Below, in pieces: positions 5,860 to 12,228 of a stretch of 30,965 nt of DNA. The notes beneath the pieces were generated by a model. It ran no database searches, had not been told where the DNA came from, and was given only the letters and a program-made list of their open reading frames with translations. Origin of the DNA: Thermococcus sp. GTDB lineage: Archaea > Methanobacteriota_B > Thermococci > Thermococcales > Thermococcaceae. Numbering within the stretch: position 1 is the stretch's first letter; each line of letters starts with the position of its first letter. Location: NCBI GenBank assembly GCA_021160985.1, contig JAGHBN010000123.1:1-30965 (forward strand), read 5' to 3'. A program made the position numbers and the translations under genes.

Positions 5860-7617
5860 ATGAAACTGCCCACAAAGCAGCCCCTCAAGGAGAACATTGT
5901 CGTCACTTCTCCTGGGGAGCTCCAGAATCTTATCAAGGAGGCCCTCTCTCACTCCAGCGGTGCTTTCATGAAGATATTCGGCAGGGACAGCCGTGGAAAG
6001 TACTACGTCACCGTGCTCTTTGACAGATCCAAGGTTCTAGCAGCAGAATGTCTTCTCGTAGACGAAAAGAAAGACCTCGTGGGGAGCGAGGCGCTATCCG
6101 TGCTGAAATCCCTGATGAAGAATCCAATGGTTATGGACATCTATACCCTGGATGAGCTTGAGACAAAGCTTTCCATTGCTGACAACGTTGATGTTTATTC
6201 TCAAACCGAGAAGATACCACTTTCAGAGCTCTTTGGAGTCGAGGTTTCTGAGGTGGCACAGGCTCCCAAAGCTCCCGTTGAGGAGAAGCCTGCCCCCACG
6301 GTTGCACCTGTCCCGAAGCCCCCGGTAGAGGAAAAGCCTCCAGAGAAGCCCGAACCACAGCCCCCAGCAGAGGAAAAAGCCAAAAAACCTCCCGAGAAGG
6401 TTGAAGAAAAAGTCGAAAAGCCAGCTCCAGCTCCAAAGCAGGTTCCAAAAGAGCCGGAGGTGATAGTCAACTTTACCGGCGGCAAGCTTCCGGAGAGAGC
6501 CTTCAAGGTGTACGCCGAGGCTCTCCTCAAGGAGGCAAAGAGGATCAAGAACCTCAACATCTACAGGATAGAGTTCGACTCAAACCTCAGCGAGGGAGTG
6601 GCGTATCTCAATGTGAGGCTCTACGGCACGTCCGACGGCTCGAGCAGGGACATCGAGATCGCTGAAAAGAGAATGCTTCACGCCGTGAGCAAGCACGCTC
6701 CGATAATCCTCAGGGAGGCTGAGGTCAAGCCTATAGTGAGGGACGTTGCCGTTGTAATCAACGGTGAAGAAGTGAAGCCCCAGGAGATAGTGGAGAAAGA
6801 CAAAAAGAAAACCGGTAAGGTCACTAAGGATGGAAAAATAAGCCTGTCGGTTCTTGAAGACGTGTGGCCTTACTTCAGCTCCTATGCGAGGACAGTTATT
6901 TCGGAAATCGAGCGCTCCGGTATCAGGGTAGACAAGGCCTACTTTGACGTCAAGGGGCGCAGGGAGTTTGAGATAAACCTCTACGCCGCGGTTGAGAGCA
7001 ACCTCACGGACGAAGAGATAGTCGGCACGATCAGGACGATCCTCACCAGGCACGCTAGGGAGCTGGGACGTTCAATCGACCGCTACATCACGGTCCACAC
7101 TGTGGAGATCGAGAAGGTCTCCCCGAAGGTCTCGGGAGTTGCTCCAGCTGCCACAAAGGGGGTTAGTTCTGCAAAGGCCGCTGAAATCCTCGCAAGAAAG
7201 GAAGAACTTGAGAAGGAAGTTGAGAAGCTCCTCAAGGAGGCGGGAATAGACGAACTCGCACCGCTCACCGAGGAGAAGAAGAAGGAGGCAGAGGAAACCG
7301 CGCTCAGGTCGAAGATACAGCCTGCCCTCGAAACTCTCAGGAGCAGGATCCACAGCGAGCTGAAGCTCATTCCGAGGGTTACCTTCAAGTGGCTGAAGAT
7401 GAACCACGAGGTTGATGGCCGCAAGCTCATCATAGACGTCGAAGCGAGCTTCCTTAGAGAGGATACCGCCGAGGGTCTTTTCGGTTCATTTTCAGGTGTC
7501 CCTGAGGAGAGGATCAAACAGGAAGTGGCTGAGACAATCCAGAGGCTCGCTAGGGAGATAGGGAGAGAATACGGCATCGTCATCAACGTGAGGAGTATAA
7601 AGGTGCTCCTCCGCTGA
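5860..7617 (+). CDS. Large archaeal protein of unknown function, DUF2226-like N-terminus
   Basis: The 585-residue soluble protein has three parts. Residues 1-130 form a globular domain (KENIVVTSPGELQNLIKEAL, then YVTVLFDRSKVLAAECLLV) that resembles the archaeal DUF2226 family and PatA-like effector domains. Residues 135-200 are a flexible Pro-Ala-Lys-Glu linker with repeated PVEEKP/PPEKPEP units. Residues 205-585 contain related alpha-beta blocks, such as VIVNFTGGKLPERAFKVYAEAL and IDVEASFLREDTAEGLFG, separated by a Glu/Lys-rich coiled-coil stretch around residues 450-490. No catalytic motif or membrane segment is visible. The gene diverges from the RCK-DHH gene across about 110 bases. Ribosome binding site GGTGGTG precedes the ATG. 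The DUF2226 name is from memory of the N-terminal pattern; function unknown. Confidence 0.75.
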   Translation: MKLPTKQPLKENIVVTSPGELQNLIKEALSHSSGAFMKIFGRDSRGKYYVTVLFDRSKVLAAECLLVDEKKDLVGSEALSVLKSLMKNPMVMDIYTLDELETKLSIADNVDVYSQTEKIPLSELFGVEVSEVAQAPKAPVEEKPAPTVAPVPKPPVEEKPPEKPEPQPPAEEKAKKPPEKVEEKVEKPAPAPKQVPKEPEVIVNFTGGKLPERAFKVYAEALLKEAKRIKNLNIYRIEFDSNLSEGVAYLNVRLYGTSDGSSRDIEIAEKRMLHAVSKHAPIILREAEVKPIVRDVAVVINGEEVKPQEIVEKDKKKTGKVTKDGKISLSVLEDVWPYFSSYARTVISEIERSGIRVDKAYFDVKGRREFEINLYAAVESNLTDEEIVGTIRTILTRHARELGRSIDRYITVHTVEIEKVSPKVSGVAPAATKGVSSAKAAEILARKEELEKEVEKLLKEAGIDELAPLTEEKKKEAEETALRSKIQPALETLRSRIHSELKLIPRVTFKWLKMNHEVDGRKLIIDVEASFLREDTAEGLFGSFSGVPEERIKQEVAETIQRLAREIGREYGIVINVRSIKVLLR

Positions 7618-7645
7618 TTTTTGTTTCTTGGCCTTTTAACCTCTT

Positions 7646-7697
7646 TCAGCACTCAAGATCGTCATCATCCTGACGTCAGCTCTGCCGAGGTCATCAT
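7646..7697 (-). ncRNA. C/D box guide RNA (minus strand)
   Basis: On the minus strand the order is box C ATGATGA (7697-7691), an 11 nt guide CCTCGGCAGAG, box D' CTGA (7679-7676), a 7 nt spacer, box C' ATGATGA (7668-7662), a 12 nt guide CGATCTTGAGTG, and box D CTGA (7649-7646). All four boxes match the consensus exactly, and the guide lengths are those of archaeal RNAs that direct 2'-O-methylation with fibrillarin, Nop5 and L7Ae. Its TATA box lies at 7722-7729, about 28 bases upstream of box C. D' and the spacer together form CTGACGTCAG, a perfect palindrome. By the D+5 rule the modified target bases would pair with the fifth base before each D box; the target RNA was not identified. Confidence 0.88.
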
Positions 7698-7721
7698 GCG
7701 CTCCGTTTATCTGGCCGCAAG

Positions 7722-7729
7722 TTTATAAC
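7722..7729 (-). promoter_or_regulatory. TATA box of the minus-strand C/D RNA
   Basis: GTTATAAA on the minus strand overlaps the TAA stop codon (7723-7725) of the KaiC-like gene. Spacing to box C fits a transcript starting a few bases before it. Confidence 0.6.
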
Positions 7730-8478
7730 GTTGTCTCTCTTCTTTTTTGGGAAATGAGTGGTATAACGCTTTGATGTTTAATGTCGTACCTGTAGGCTCT
7801 GGGCTCAAACTGGCCGAGGGGTGACTTGATGACGTACATTTCCTCCCGTATGCCGTATTCACTTTTCCTGCTTGAGAACTCTATCACGTAGTCGTTGAAC
7901 TCTATGTTCCAGGAGAGGAACTCCTTGGAGACCCTGTCGATGCTAAGAAGGTACAGCGAGAACAGGTGTCTGCCGTTTATTATGTGGTTGGAAAGAAGAC
8001 GTTTAATGAGCTTTATACTCCTGTCTTCCCCCAATTCAAAAGCCATGCCATCGAGGGAGAAGATAAAGTCCACAACTTCCGTCTTATCGGTCCTGTGGAA
8101 TATTTCCCTGTATATATGTTCAAGCTTTGGGATGTAGGTTTCTGGATTGAATCCTCCTATCGTGTAAACGTATTCTTCCGATGTCTGAAAGCCGTATTTT
8201 GACCCAAATACATCTATGACGAAGAGGTTACCTTTTCTCCCTTCTTTTTCTATGTCCAGGCCCGTGGATTTTGCTCTGAGGAACAGCCTAGGGAGGGGTA
8301 GGTTGTAATTTATTATGATGGCGAGAACACCGCGCTCAATCTGGTGTTTCATTATCTCAAAGGGGAGGGTCCATCCTGAAGAAAAAGAGTCATAAAGCAC
8401 TAGGACGTTGGTATTCTTAGCGATTCCCCCACCAATCGCGGTGTCTATAGAACCAACTCCCGATGTTACTACCTGCAT
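7723..8478 (-). CDS. KaiC/RecA-superfamily-like protein with degenerate P-loop
   Basis: The N-terminus VVTSGVGSIDTAIGGGIAKNTNVLVLY copies the KaiC/RadA entry pattern (TGI..LD..LGGGI..G..V.V.G). Where the Walker A loop GxxGxGKT should follow, it reads DSFSSGWTLPFE, without Gly-Lys-Ser/Thr. The Walker B position reads VVDFIFSLDGMAFELGED. At 251 residues it is one domain long. ATP hydrolysis is therefore unlikely; it may be a pseudo-ATPase that binds partners or signals. Later parts keep the KaiC layout (GLDIEKEGRKGNLFVIDVFG). It diverges from the winged-helix/FilR1-type regulator 8625-9419 across 146 bases with two inverted repeats, suggesting joint control. The start follows a weak ribosome site, with a TATA box at 8511-8519. 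Function unknown. Confidence 0.7.
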   Translation of the reverse strand: MQVVTSGVGSIDTAIGGGIAKNTNVLVLYDSFSSGWTLPFEIMKHQIERGVLAIIINYNLPLPRLFLRAKSTGLDIEKEGRKGNLFVIDVFGSKYGFQTSEEYVYTIGGFNPETYIPKLEHIYREIFHRTDKTEVVDFIFSLDGMAFELGEDRSIKLIKRLLSNHIINGRHLFSLYLLSIDRVSKEFLSWNIEFNDYVIEFSSRKSEYGIREEMYVIKSPLGQFEPRAYRYDIKHQSVIPLISQKRRETTL

Positions 8479-8510
8479 GGGTTTTCACTGGTTTATACAA
8501 GTACTTCCCA

Positions 8511-8519
8511 GTATATAAC
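8511..8519 (-). promoter_or_regulatory. TATA box of the KaiC-like gene
   Basis: GTTATATAC on the minus strand, 33-41 bases from the ATG at 8478. It would give a leader of about 12 bases. Confidence 0.55.
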
Positions 8520-8526
8520 CTTTTTG

Positions 8527-8542
8527 TTTTGTCGGAACAAAA
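8527..8542. repeat. Inverted repeat, candidate operator 1 of the divergon
   Basis: TTTTGT-CGGA-ACAAAA is perfect over 6 bp arms. It begins 8 bases upstream of the KaiC-like gene's TATA box, where it could occlude the BRE/TATA region. Confidence 0.45.
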
Positions 8543-8552
8543 TTGTTTTGGT

Positions 8553-8574
8553 CAGACAAAATTTTCGTTGTCTG
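8553..8574. repeat. Inverted repeat, candidate operator 2 of the divergon
   Basis: CAGACAA-AATTTTCG-TTGTCTG has perfect 7 bp arms around an 8-base spacer. It ends directly before the regulator's TATA element at 8577-8588. Together with operator 1 it shares the ACAAAA/TTTTGT core, which fits binding by one dimeric winged-helix protein, perhaps the adjacent regulator itself. Confidence 0.5.
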
Positions 8575-8576
8575 GA

Positions 8577-8588
8577 AAGGTTTATTAG
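8577..8588 (+). promoter_or_regulatory. TATA box of the winged-helix/FilR1 regulator gene
   Basis: AAGGTTTATTAG lies 37-48 bases before the ATG at 8625. The start site would be near 8608, with GGGAGGAGAGG as the ribosome binding site in the leader. Confidence 0.5.
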
Positions 8589-8624
8589 GAAGATATCTAA
8601 ATGATTGTGGGAGGAGAGGAAACC

Positions 8625-9419
8625 ATGAACCCAGATAACGTGCTTAAAATGCTTATTGCCTCGAATGTGAGGTGTAAGGTGTTGCTTGCCCTTTCGGAGG
8701 GGCCCAAAACCCTTGGGGAAATCCACAAGATGGTGGGTTCCACGAAGTCCACGATATCACATGCCCTCGGTGACCTGATGGATGAGAGGCTTATCTCTCA
8801 AGACCCGGACACAAAGGAGTATCGGCTGACAAATCTTGGGTATTTGGTCTTCCTTCAAATGAAAAACGTCATGGAAGCTGTCGAGACCATTAGGAAGTTT
8901 GAGGACTTCTGGTTTGCCCATGACCTCGGCGGTATCCCGGATGAGCTGCTCATCCAGATAGGTGATCTAAAGGATTCCGAGCTCCACACAACTACACCCG
9001 AATACCTCAGGCTCCCGCATGAAGTTTACATGGAGCTCATAAAAACGTCAAAGTGGATAAGGGGGGTTTCTCCAATCCTCTTCTCGGATTATCCAGAAGA
9101 GTTCCTGAATCTTGCTTTTGGGAATGAGGTTGACATAGAGGTGATAACGACCACGGGGGTTTATGAGAAGCTCATTGAAGTTTCCTCTCCTGAGGCCGTT
9201 GAGAGGGTTCAAAACCTCCCCAACGTCAGGCTCTACGTCATAGAAGAAGAGCTGAGGGTTGCCTTTACCGTTACTGACAACTTTCTATCGCTGGGCCTGT
9301 TCTTCCCGGACGGCACATACGACATGATGACGGACCTAATAAGCACCAGTGAAAGGGCCAGGAACTGGGGACTGGAGCTCTTTGAACACTATAAAAGAAG
9401 GGCAAAGCGCGTGTTTTAG
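8625..9419 (+). CDS. Winged-helix transcription regulator with FilR1-like C-terminal domain
   Basis: The 264-residue protein starts with an ArsR/MarR-like winged helix (residues 5-75): NVRCKVLLALSEGPKTLGE, then the recognition region GSTKSTISHALGDLMDERLI. A linker helix follows, then a domain of about 150 residues (HEVYMELIKTSKWIRGVSPI, VITTTGVYEKLI, TVTDNFLSLGLFFPDG). This layout matches the methanogen regulator FilR1 and related DUF1724 proteins. The C-terminal domain is thought to sense a ligand, which is unknown here. I chose ATG 8625 (MNPDNVLK) for its GGAGGAGAGG site; an open frame begins earlier. It is divergent from the KaiC-like gene, and the inverted repeats between them suggest it represses itself and that gene. 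Confidence 0.82.
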   Translation: MNPDNVLKMLIASNVRCKVLLALSEGPKTLGEIHKMVGSTKSTISHALGDLMDERLISQDPDTKEYRLTNLGYLVFLQMKNVMEAVETIRKFEDFWFAHDLGGIPDELLIQIGDLKDSELHTTTPEYLRLPHEVYMELIKTSKWIRGVSPILFSDYPEEFLNLAFGNEVDIEVITTTGVYEKLIEVSSPEAVERVQNLPNVRLYVIEEELRVAFTVTDNFLSLGLFFPDGTYDMMTDLISTSERARNWGLELFEHYKRRAKRVF

Positions 9420-9439
9420 GGGGGTGTAATAACTTTTTA

Positions 9440-10360
9440 ATGATGATGAGACCGTCATTTAGTTTCACAAAGTATTCCGACCACGGGAGTGCCGGGGATA
9501 GTTTTTCTCTGGCGGTTGGGTTAGTGGAACGTGGATTTTCTTTTCTTATATCGACGTCACTCTTTTTGGCCGCGAGCGGCGTGTTCAAGCTGTACCTCTC
9601 TTTCATGCTTTACGGGACTGAAGCCAGATGGAACCTTCTCGCCGCGACGTTTTCCCTCGTTTTTGCTGTCTATGGTGCCAACAAGCTGACGGACATTAAG
9701 GAGGATGAAATCAACAACCCTGAGAGGGTGGCGCATGTTAAACGGGTTGGGAAGGTTCTCAAGTACGGCGTAGTGCTGTCCTTTGTGCTGTCGTTGTTTC
9801 TGGGAGCCCTGTCGGGTCTCAAGGCAGTGTTGGTCTTGAGTTTTCCGGTAGTGGCGGGTATACTGTACAGTGTGAGACTATTTCCTGGCTGGCCGCGGCT
9901 CAAGGACATTACAGGGGTCAAGAACCTGGTTATAGCGACCACTTGGGCAAACGGAACGGCTTTCCTCCCTTACATAGCCGCAGGGGACATTGAACCCACT
10001 GAAGTTTTCCTCGTGTACTACTTCTTTTTCATGAAGAGCATGATAAATACGATTCTCTTTGACGTGAGGGATATAGAGGGGGACCGCATTAACGGGATAA
10101 ATACCATACCCGTGAAGTTAGGGCTGGAAGGAAGCAGGACACTCTTACTGTTGCTGAACTCGACCTTCATCCCATGGCTCATCGTGGTTTATCATTTCGG
10201 CTACTTCCTTGATTACCTGCCCGTCCTGCTGTTCGCAATTTTGAACGGATACACTTACATCGTTTATTTTTCAAGGAGGTGCTGCCATCCCGGGAAGGTG
10301 CTTGACGTTTGGGTCGATGGAGAGTGGTTCTACACCCTCCCTCTGGCAATGCTCGTGTGA
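9440..10360 (+). CDS. UbiA-family prenyltransferase (membrane)
   Basis: An integral membrane protein of up to 306 residues with about eight hydrophobic helices and the two aspartate-rich motifs of UbiA prenyltransferases: NKLTDIKEDEINNPERV (first) and DVRDIEGDRINGINTIPVKLG (second). These bind prenyl diphosphate through Mg2+. Archaeal members make ether lipids (digeranylgeranylglyceryl phosphate synthase) or attach prenyl groups to quinones and other aromatics. The exact acceptor cannot be told. The start is uncertain. The frame opens at ATG 9440, but a TATA-like ACTTTTTAATG covers that codon, and the first 28 residues are polar and unlike the family. GTG 9524 (VERGFSFLISTSLFL), preceded by GGCGGTTGGG, puts a membrane helix near the N-terminus and is a serious alternative. 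Confidence 0.85.
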   Translation: MMMRPSFSFTKYSDHGSAGDSFSLAVGLVERGFSFLISTSLFLAASGVFKLYLSFMLYGTEARWNLLAATFSLVFAVYGANKLTDIKEDEINNPERVAHVKRVGKVLKYGVVLSFVLSLFLGALSGLKAVLVLSFPVVAGILYSVRLFPGWPRLKDITGVKNLVIATTWANGTAFLPYIAAGDIEPTEVFLVYYFFFMKSMINTILFDVRDIEGDRINGINTIPVKLGLEGSRTLLLLLNSTFIPWLIVVYHFGYFLDYLPVLLFAILNGYTYIVYFSRRCCHPGKVLDVWVDGEWFYTLPLAMLV

Positions 10361-10383
10361 ATTTTTCGCCTTCCATCGAAACG

Positions 10384-10396
10384 TTAAATTTTTAAG
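10384..10396 (+). promoter_or_regulatory. TATA box of the EamA transporter gene
   Basis: TTAAATTTTTAAG lies 23-35 bases before ATG 10419, so the mRNA has almost no leader. It argues against the GTG at 10401 as the start. Confidence 0.5.
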
Positions 10397-10418
10397 TTGA
10401 GTGATAGCTCCAGATATC

Positions 10419-11288
10419 ATGAACACATTACTTATGGGAGTTCTGGCGGCCCTCATATCGGCGTTTGGCTGGGCGTTTTCGACGATATTAATCAGGGTAG
10501 GGCTCAACAACAAGAGCCCAGTCTCAGCAAACATTTTTCGGCTCTACGTTGTGTCTCTGATGTACACCATAATTTTTGCAATTTCCGGAACGTTCAATGT
10601 TATAGCATCTCTCCCGTGGAAGCTCCTTGCAATTGCCTTCATCTCCGCTCAGTTTGGGTTTGTGACGGGGGACTACTTTTACTTCAACGCCCTCAAAAGG
10701 ATGGGTGTCTCCCGTACGGTTCCTATAACCTCCACGTATCCGCTCTGGGCCATCCTGTGGGCATTTATCTTTCTCGGCCGGGAAATAGAGCCTCAGATTA
10801 TTGTTGGTGCGGTTCTGGTTGTTTCCGCCATTATAATCGTCAAGAGGGCGGAGGACGAGGAAGACCTCGATCCAAAGGGCTTTCTCTTTGCCCTTCTGGC
10901 CCCAATCTCATGGAGCATCGCGATAGTAACTATGGACTGGCTTACCGGAAGCATAGATGTTCTTGCCCTGGCTGGTCTGAGGATGATGCTCGCGGCCCTT
11001 GGAATCTCGGTTTTCCTTCCGAAGTACAGTGAAGAAGTTAAGAGCATGAACAGGAAGGAAGCGCTGGCTCTCACCGGCGCCGCAGTATTTGGGCTTCTCA
11101 TCGGCCAATACACTTTTGTGTATTCGGTGAGGAGCATAGGTTCTCAGATAGCGGCCCCAGTGTCGGCCATAAATCCAATAATAGCGTCTGCACTGGCTAT
11201 AATCCTCCTCAAAGAGCCTCCGAACAGAAGGATACTCGAAGGACTTGCCCTCGCGGTCATTGGAGTCATCCTGATATCGACGGCTTAA
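10419..11288 (+). CDS. EamA/DMT-superfamily transporter
   Basis: The 289-residue membrane protein has about ten helices in two EamA repeats (roughly residues 5-140 and 152-287). The first begins AALISAFGWAFSTILIRVGL and ends PLWAILWAFIFLGREIEPQIIVG; the second ends INPIIASALAIILLKEPPNRR. This is the drug/metabolite transporter fold, which exports amino acids, metabolites or toxic compounds; the substrate is not predictable. ATG 10419 was chosen because the TATA box at 10384-10396 would start transcription just upstream, whereas an in-frame GTG at 10401 would fall before the transcript. Its stop codon overlaps the promoter of the downstream H/ACA RNA gene. No partner gene is evident. Confidence 0.88.
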   Translation: MNTLLMGVLAALISAFGWAFSTILIRVGLNNKSPVSANIFRLYVVSLMYTIIFAISGTFNVIASLPWKLLAIAFISAQFGFVTGDYFYFNALKRMGVSRTVPITSTYPLWAILWAFIFLGREIEPQIIVGAVLVVSAIIIVKRAEDEEDLDPKGFLFALLAPISWSIAIVTMDWLTGSIDVLALAGLRMMLAALGISVFLPKYSEEVKSMNRKEALALTGAAVFGLLIGQYTFVYSVRSIGSQIAAPVSAINPIIASALAIILLKEPPNRRILEGLALAVIGVILISTA

Positions 11289-11296
11289 CTTTTTAA
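11287..11296 (+). promoter_or_regulatory. TATA box of the second H/ACA RNA gene
   Basis: AACTTTTTAA overlaps the stop codon (11286-11288) of the transporter gene. A start about 25 bases on, near 11320, would put the 25-nt hairpin at 11327-11351 inside the RNA. Confidence 0.55.
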
Positions 11297-11326
11297 GGAG
11301 TTCTCTGCAAAAATAGGATGCCGACA

Positions 11327-11481
11327 GCGAGGGGACAATCAGTCTCCTCGCACGGGCTCGGTTTATCCGCCTCCGCAAGGCATCGGGTTCTGTGAGCGGA
11401 GAGTGCTCACGCCGAGCCCACAGGGCCGGGAGCATCCACCCGCGCGAGCGAATGAACGCGGGCCTCTGTGCCCGGCCCACA
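11327..11481 (+). ncRNA. H/ACA guide RNA: two canonical units behind a 5' hairpin
   Basis: Unit B pairs GGGCTCGG (11354-11361) with CCGAGCCC (11412-11419), followed by ACA 11420-11422; its upper stem is TCCGC (11366-11370) with GCGGA (11396-11400). Unit C pairs GGGCCGGG (11423-11430) with CCCGGCCC (11471-11478), followed by ACA 11479-11481. In unit C the pocket strands are AGCATCCA (11431-11438) and CCTCTGTG (11463-11470). Its upper stem is CCCGCG/CGCGGG, closed by a 12-nt loop containing AATGAA (K-loop-like). The pocket begins 16 nt before the ACA, as the family requires. In front, GCGAGGGGAC (11327-11336) pairs with GTCTCCTCGC (11342-11351) as a 10 bp stem (one G-U) with a 5-nt loop and no pocket, an unusual extra element. 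The targets were not identified. Confidence 0.82.
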
Positions 11482-11504
11482 CTTCGACGCTCCTCTGAGG
11501 AAGA

Positions 11505-11513
11505 CTTATAACC
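11505..11513 (+). promoter_or_regulatory. TATA box of the HTH-CBS gene
   Basis: CTTATAACC lies 34-42 bases before the ATG at 11547, giving a short leader that contains GGTGGTT. Confidence 0.55.
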
Positions 11514-11546
11514 TCCCGCGGAGTTTTTGATAACTGGTGGTTATTT

Positions 11547-12119
11547 ATGGTGTTAATCCCCCGTCCTATCGACCCCAGGGAAATCAGGAAGATGCGAAAG
11601 GAGCTGGGCATAACCCAGGAAGAGCTTGCAAAAAAGGCAGGGGTTACTCAGGCGTACATAGCAAAGTTGGAGTCGGGGAAGGTGGACCCTAGGCTCTCTA
11701 CATTCAACCGAATTCTTCAGGCCCTTCTTGAGTGTAAAAAGGCCCAGCTGAGGGCAAGGGATGTAATGTCTTCCCCGGTGATTTCCGTTAAGCCGTATGA
11801 CACCGTGGAGAAGGTCATTAGGATAATGAGCGAGCACAACATCTCTCAAATCCCGGTCATGGCGGGCAACAAGGTGGTTGGTTCAGTAACGGAAAAGAGC
11901 CTGGTCCGGCGAAGCCTTGAGTACGAGGATATATATGACCGAAAGATAATCGAGGTTATGGAAGATCCTTTCCCGATCGTAAACGAGGAGGAGGACCTGG
12001 AGGTCGTTAAGTACCTCCTTGAGGACAATCAGGCCGTTCTTGTCCAGGACCGTTCCGGGAAGATAATCGGCATCATAACCCGGGTGGACATCTTCAGGAT
12101 AGGCAAGGGTCACGAGTGA
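11547..12119 (+). CDS. XRE-type HTH protein with two CBS domains
   Basis: The 190-residue protein has an XRE helix-turn-helix at residues 10-65 (IRKMRKELGITQEELAKKAG, then TQAYIAKLESGKVDPRLS). A CBS pair follows: the first around residues 73-122 (ARDVMSSPVISVKPYDTVEK, then NISQIPVM), the second around 130-186 (IIEVMEDPFPIVNEEEDLE, then GIITRVDIFRIG). CBS pairs bind adenosine nucleotides or S-adenosylmethionine, so this is probably a DNA-binding regulator responding to energy state or SAM; that is inference from the domains. The ATG has GGTGG upstream. It stands alone, with its own promoter behind the H/ACA RNA. Its regulon is unknown. Confidence 0.9.
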   Translation: MVLIPRPIDPREIRKMRKELGITQEELAKKAGVTQAYIAKLESGKVDPRLSTFNRILQALLECKKAQLRARDVMSSPVISVKPYDTVEKVIRIMSEHNISQIPVMAGNKVVGSVTEKSLVRRSLEYEDIYDRKIIEVMEDPFPIVNEEEDLEVVKYLLEDNQAVLVQDRSGKIIGIITRVDIFRIGKGHE

Positions 12120-12175
12120 GTTCTGGCAGTTTTCATGTCTCTCTTCTTGGTTCTAATGGCATAAATATCCAACAA

Positions 12176-12186
12176 CTTTATATACC
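12176..12186 (+). promoter_or_regulatory. TATA box of the tandem binding-protein gene
   Basis: CTTTATATACC is a strong TATA box 43-53 bases upstream of ATG 12229; transcription would start near 12205. Confidence 0.6.
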
Positions 12187-12187
12187 C

Positions 12188-12200
12188 CTGGTCAAACCAG
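12188..12200. repeat. Inverted repeat between TATA box and start site, candidate operator
   Basis: CTGGT-CAA-ACCAG is a perfect 5-3-5 inverted repeat immediately downstream of the TATA box of the binding-protein gene. A repressor here would block the transcription start, as expected for metal- or cofactor-controlled uptake genes. The regulator is not identified. Confidence 0.4.
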
Positions 12201-12228
12201 TGATGGACAATTAATCCAGGTGATCGTG

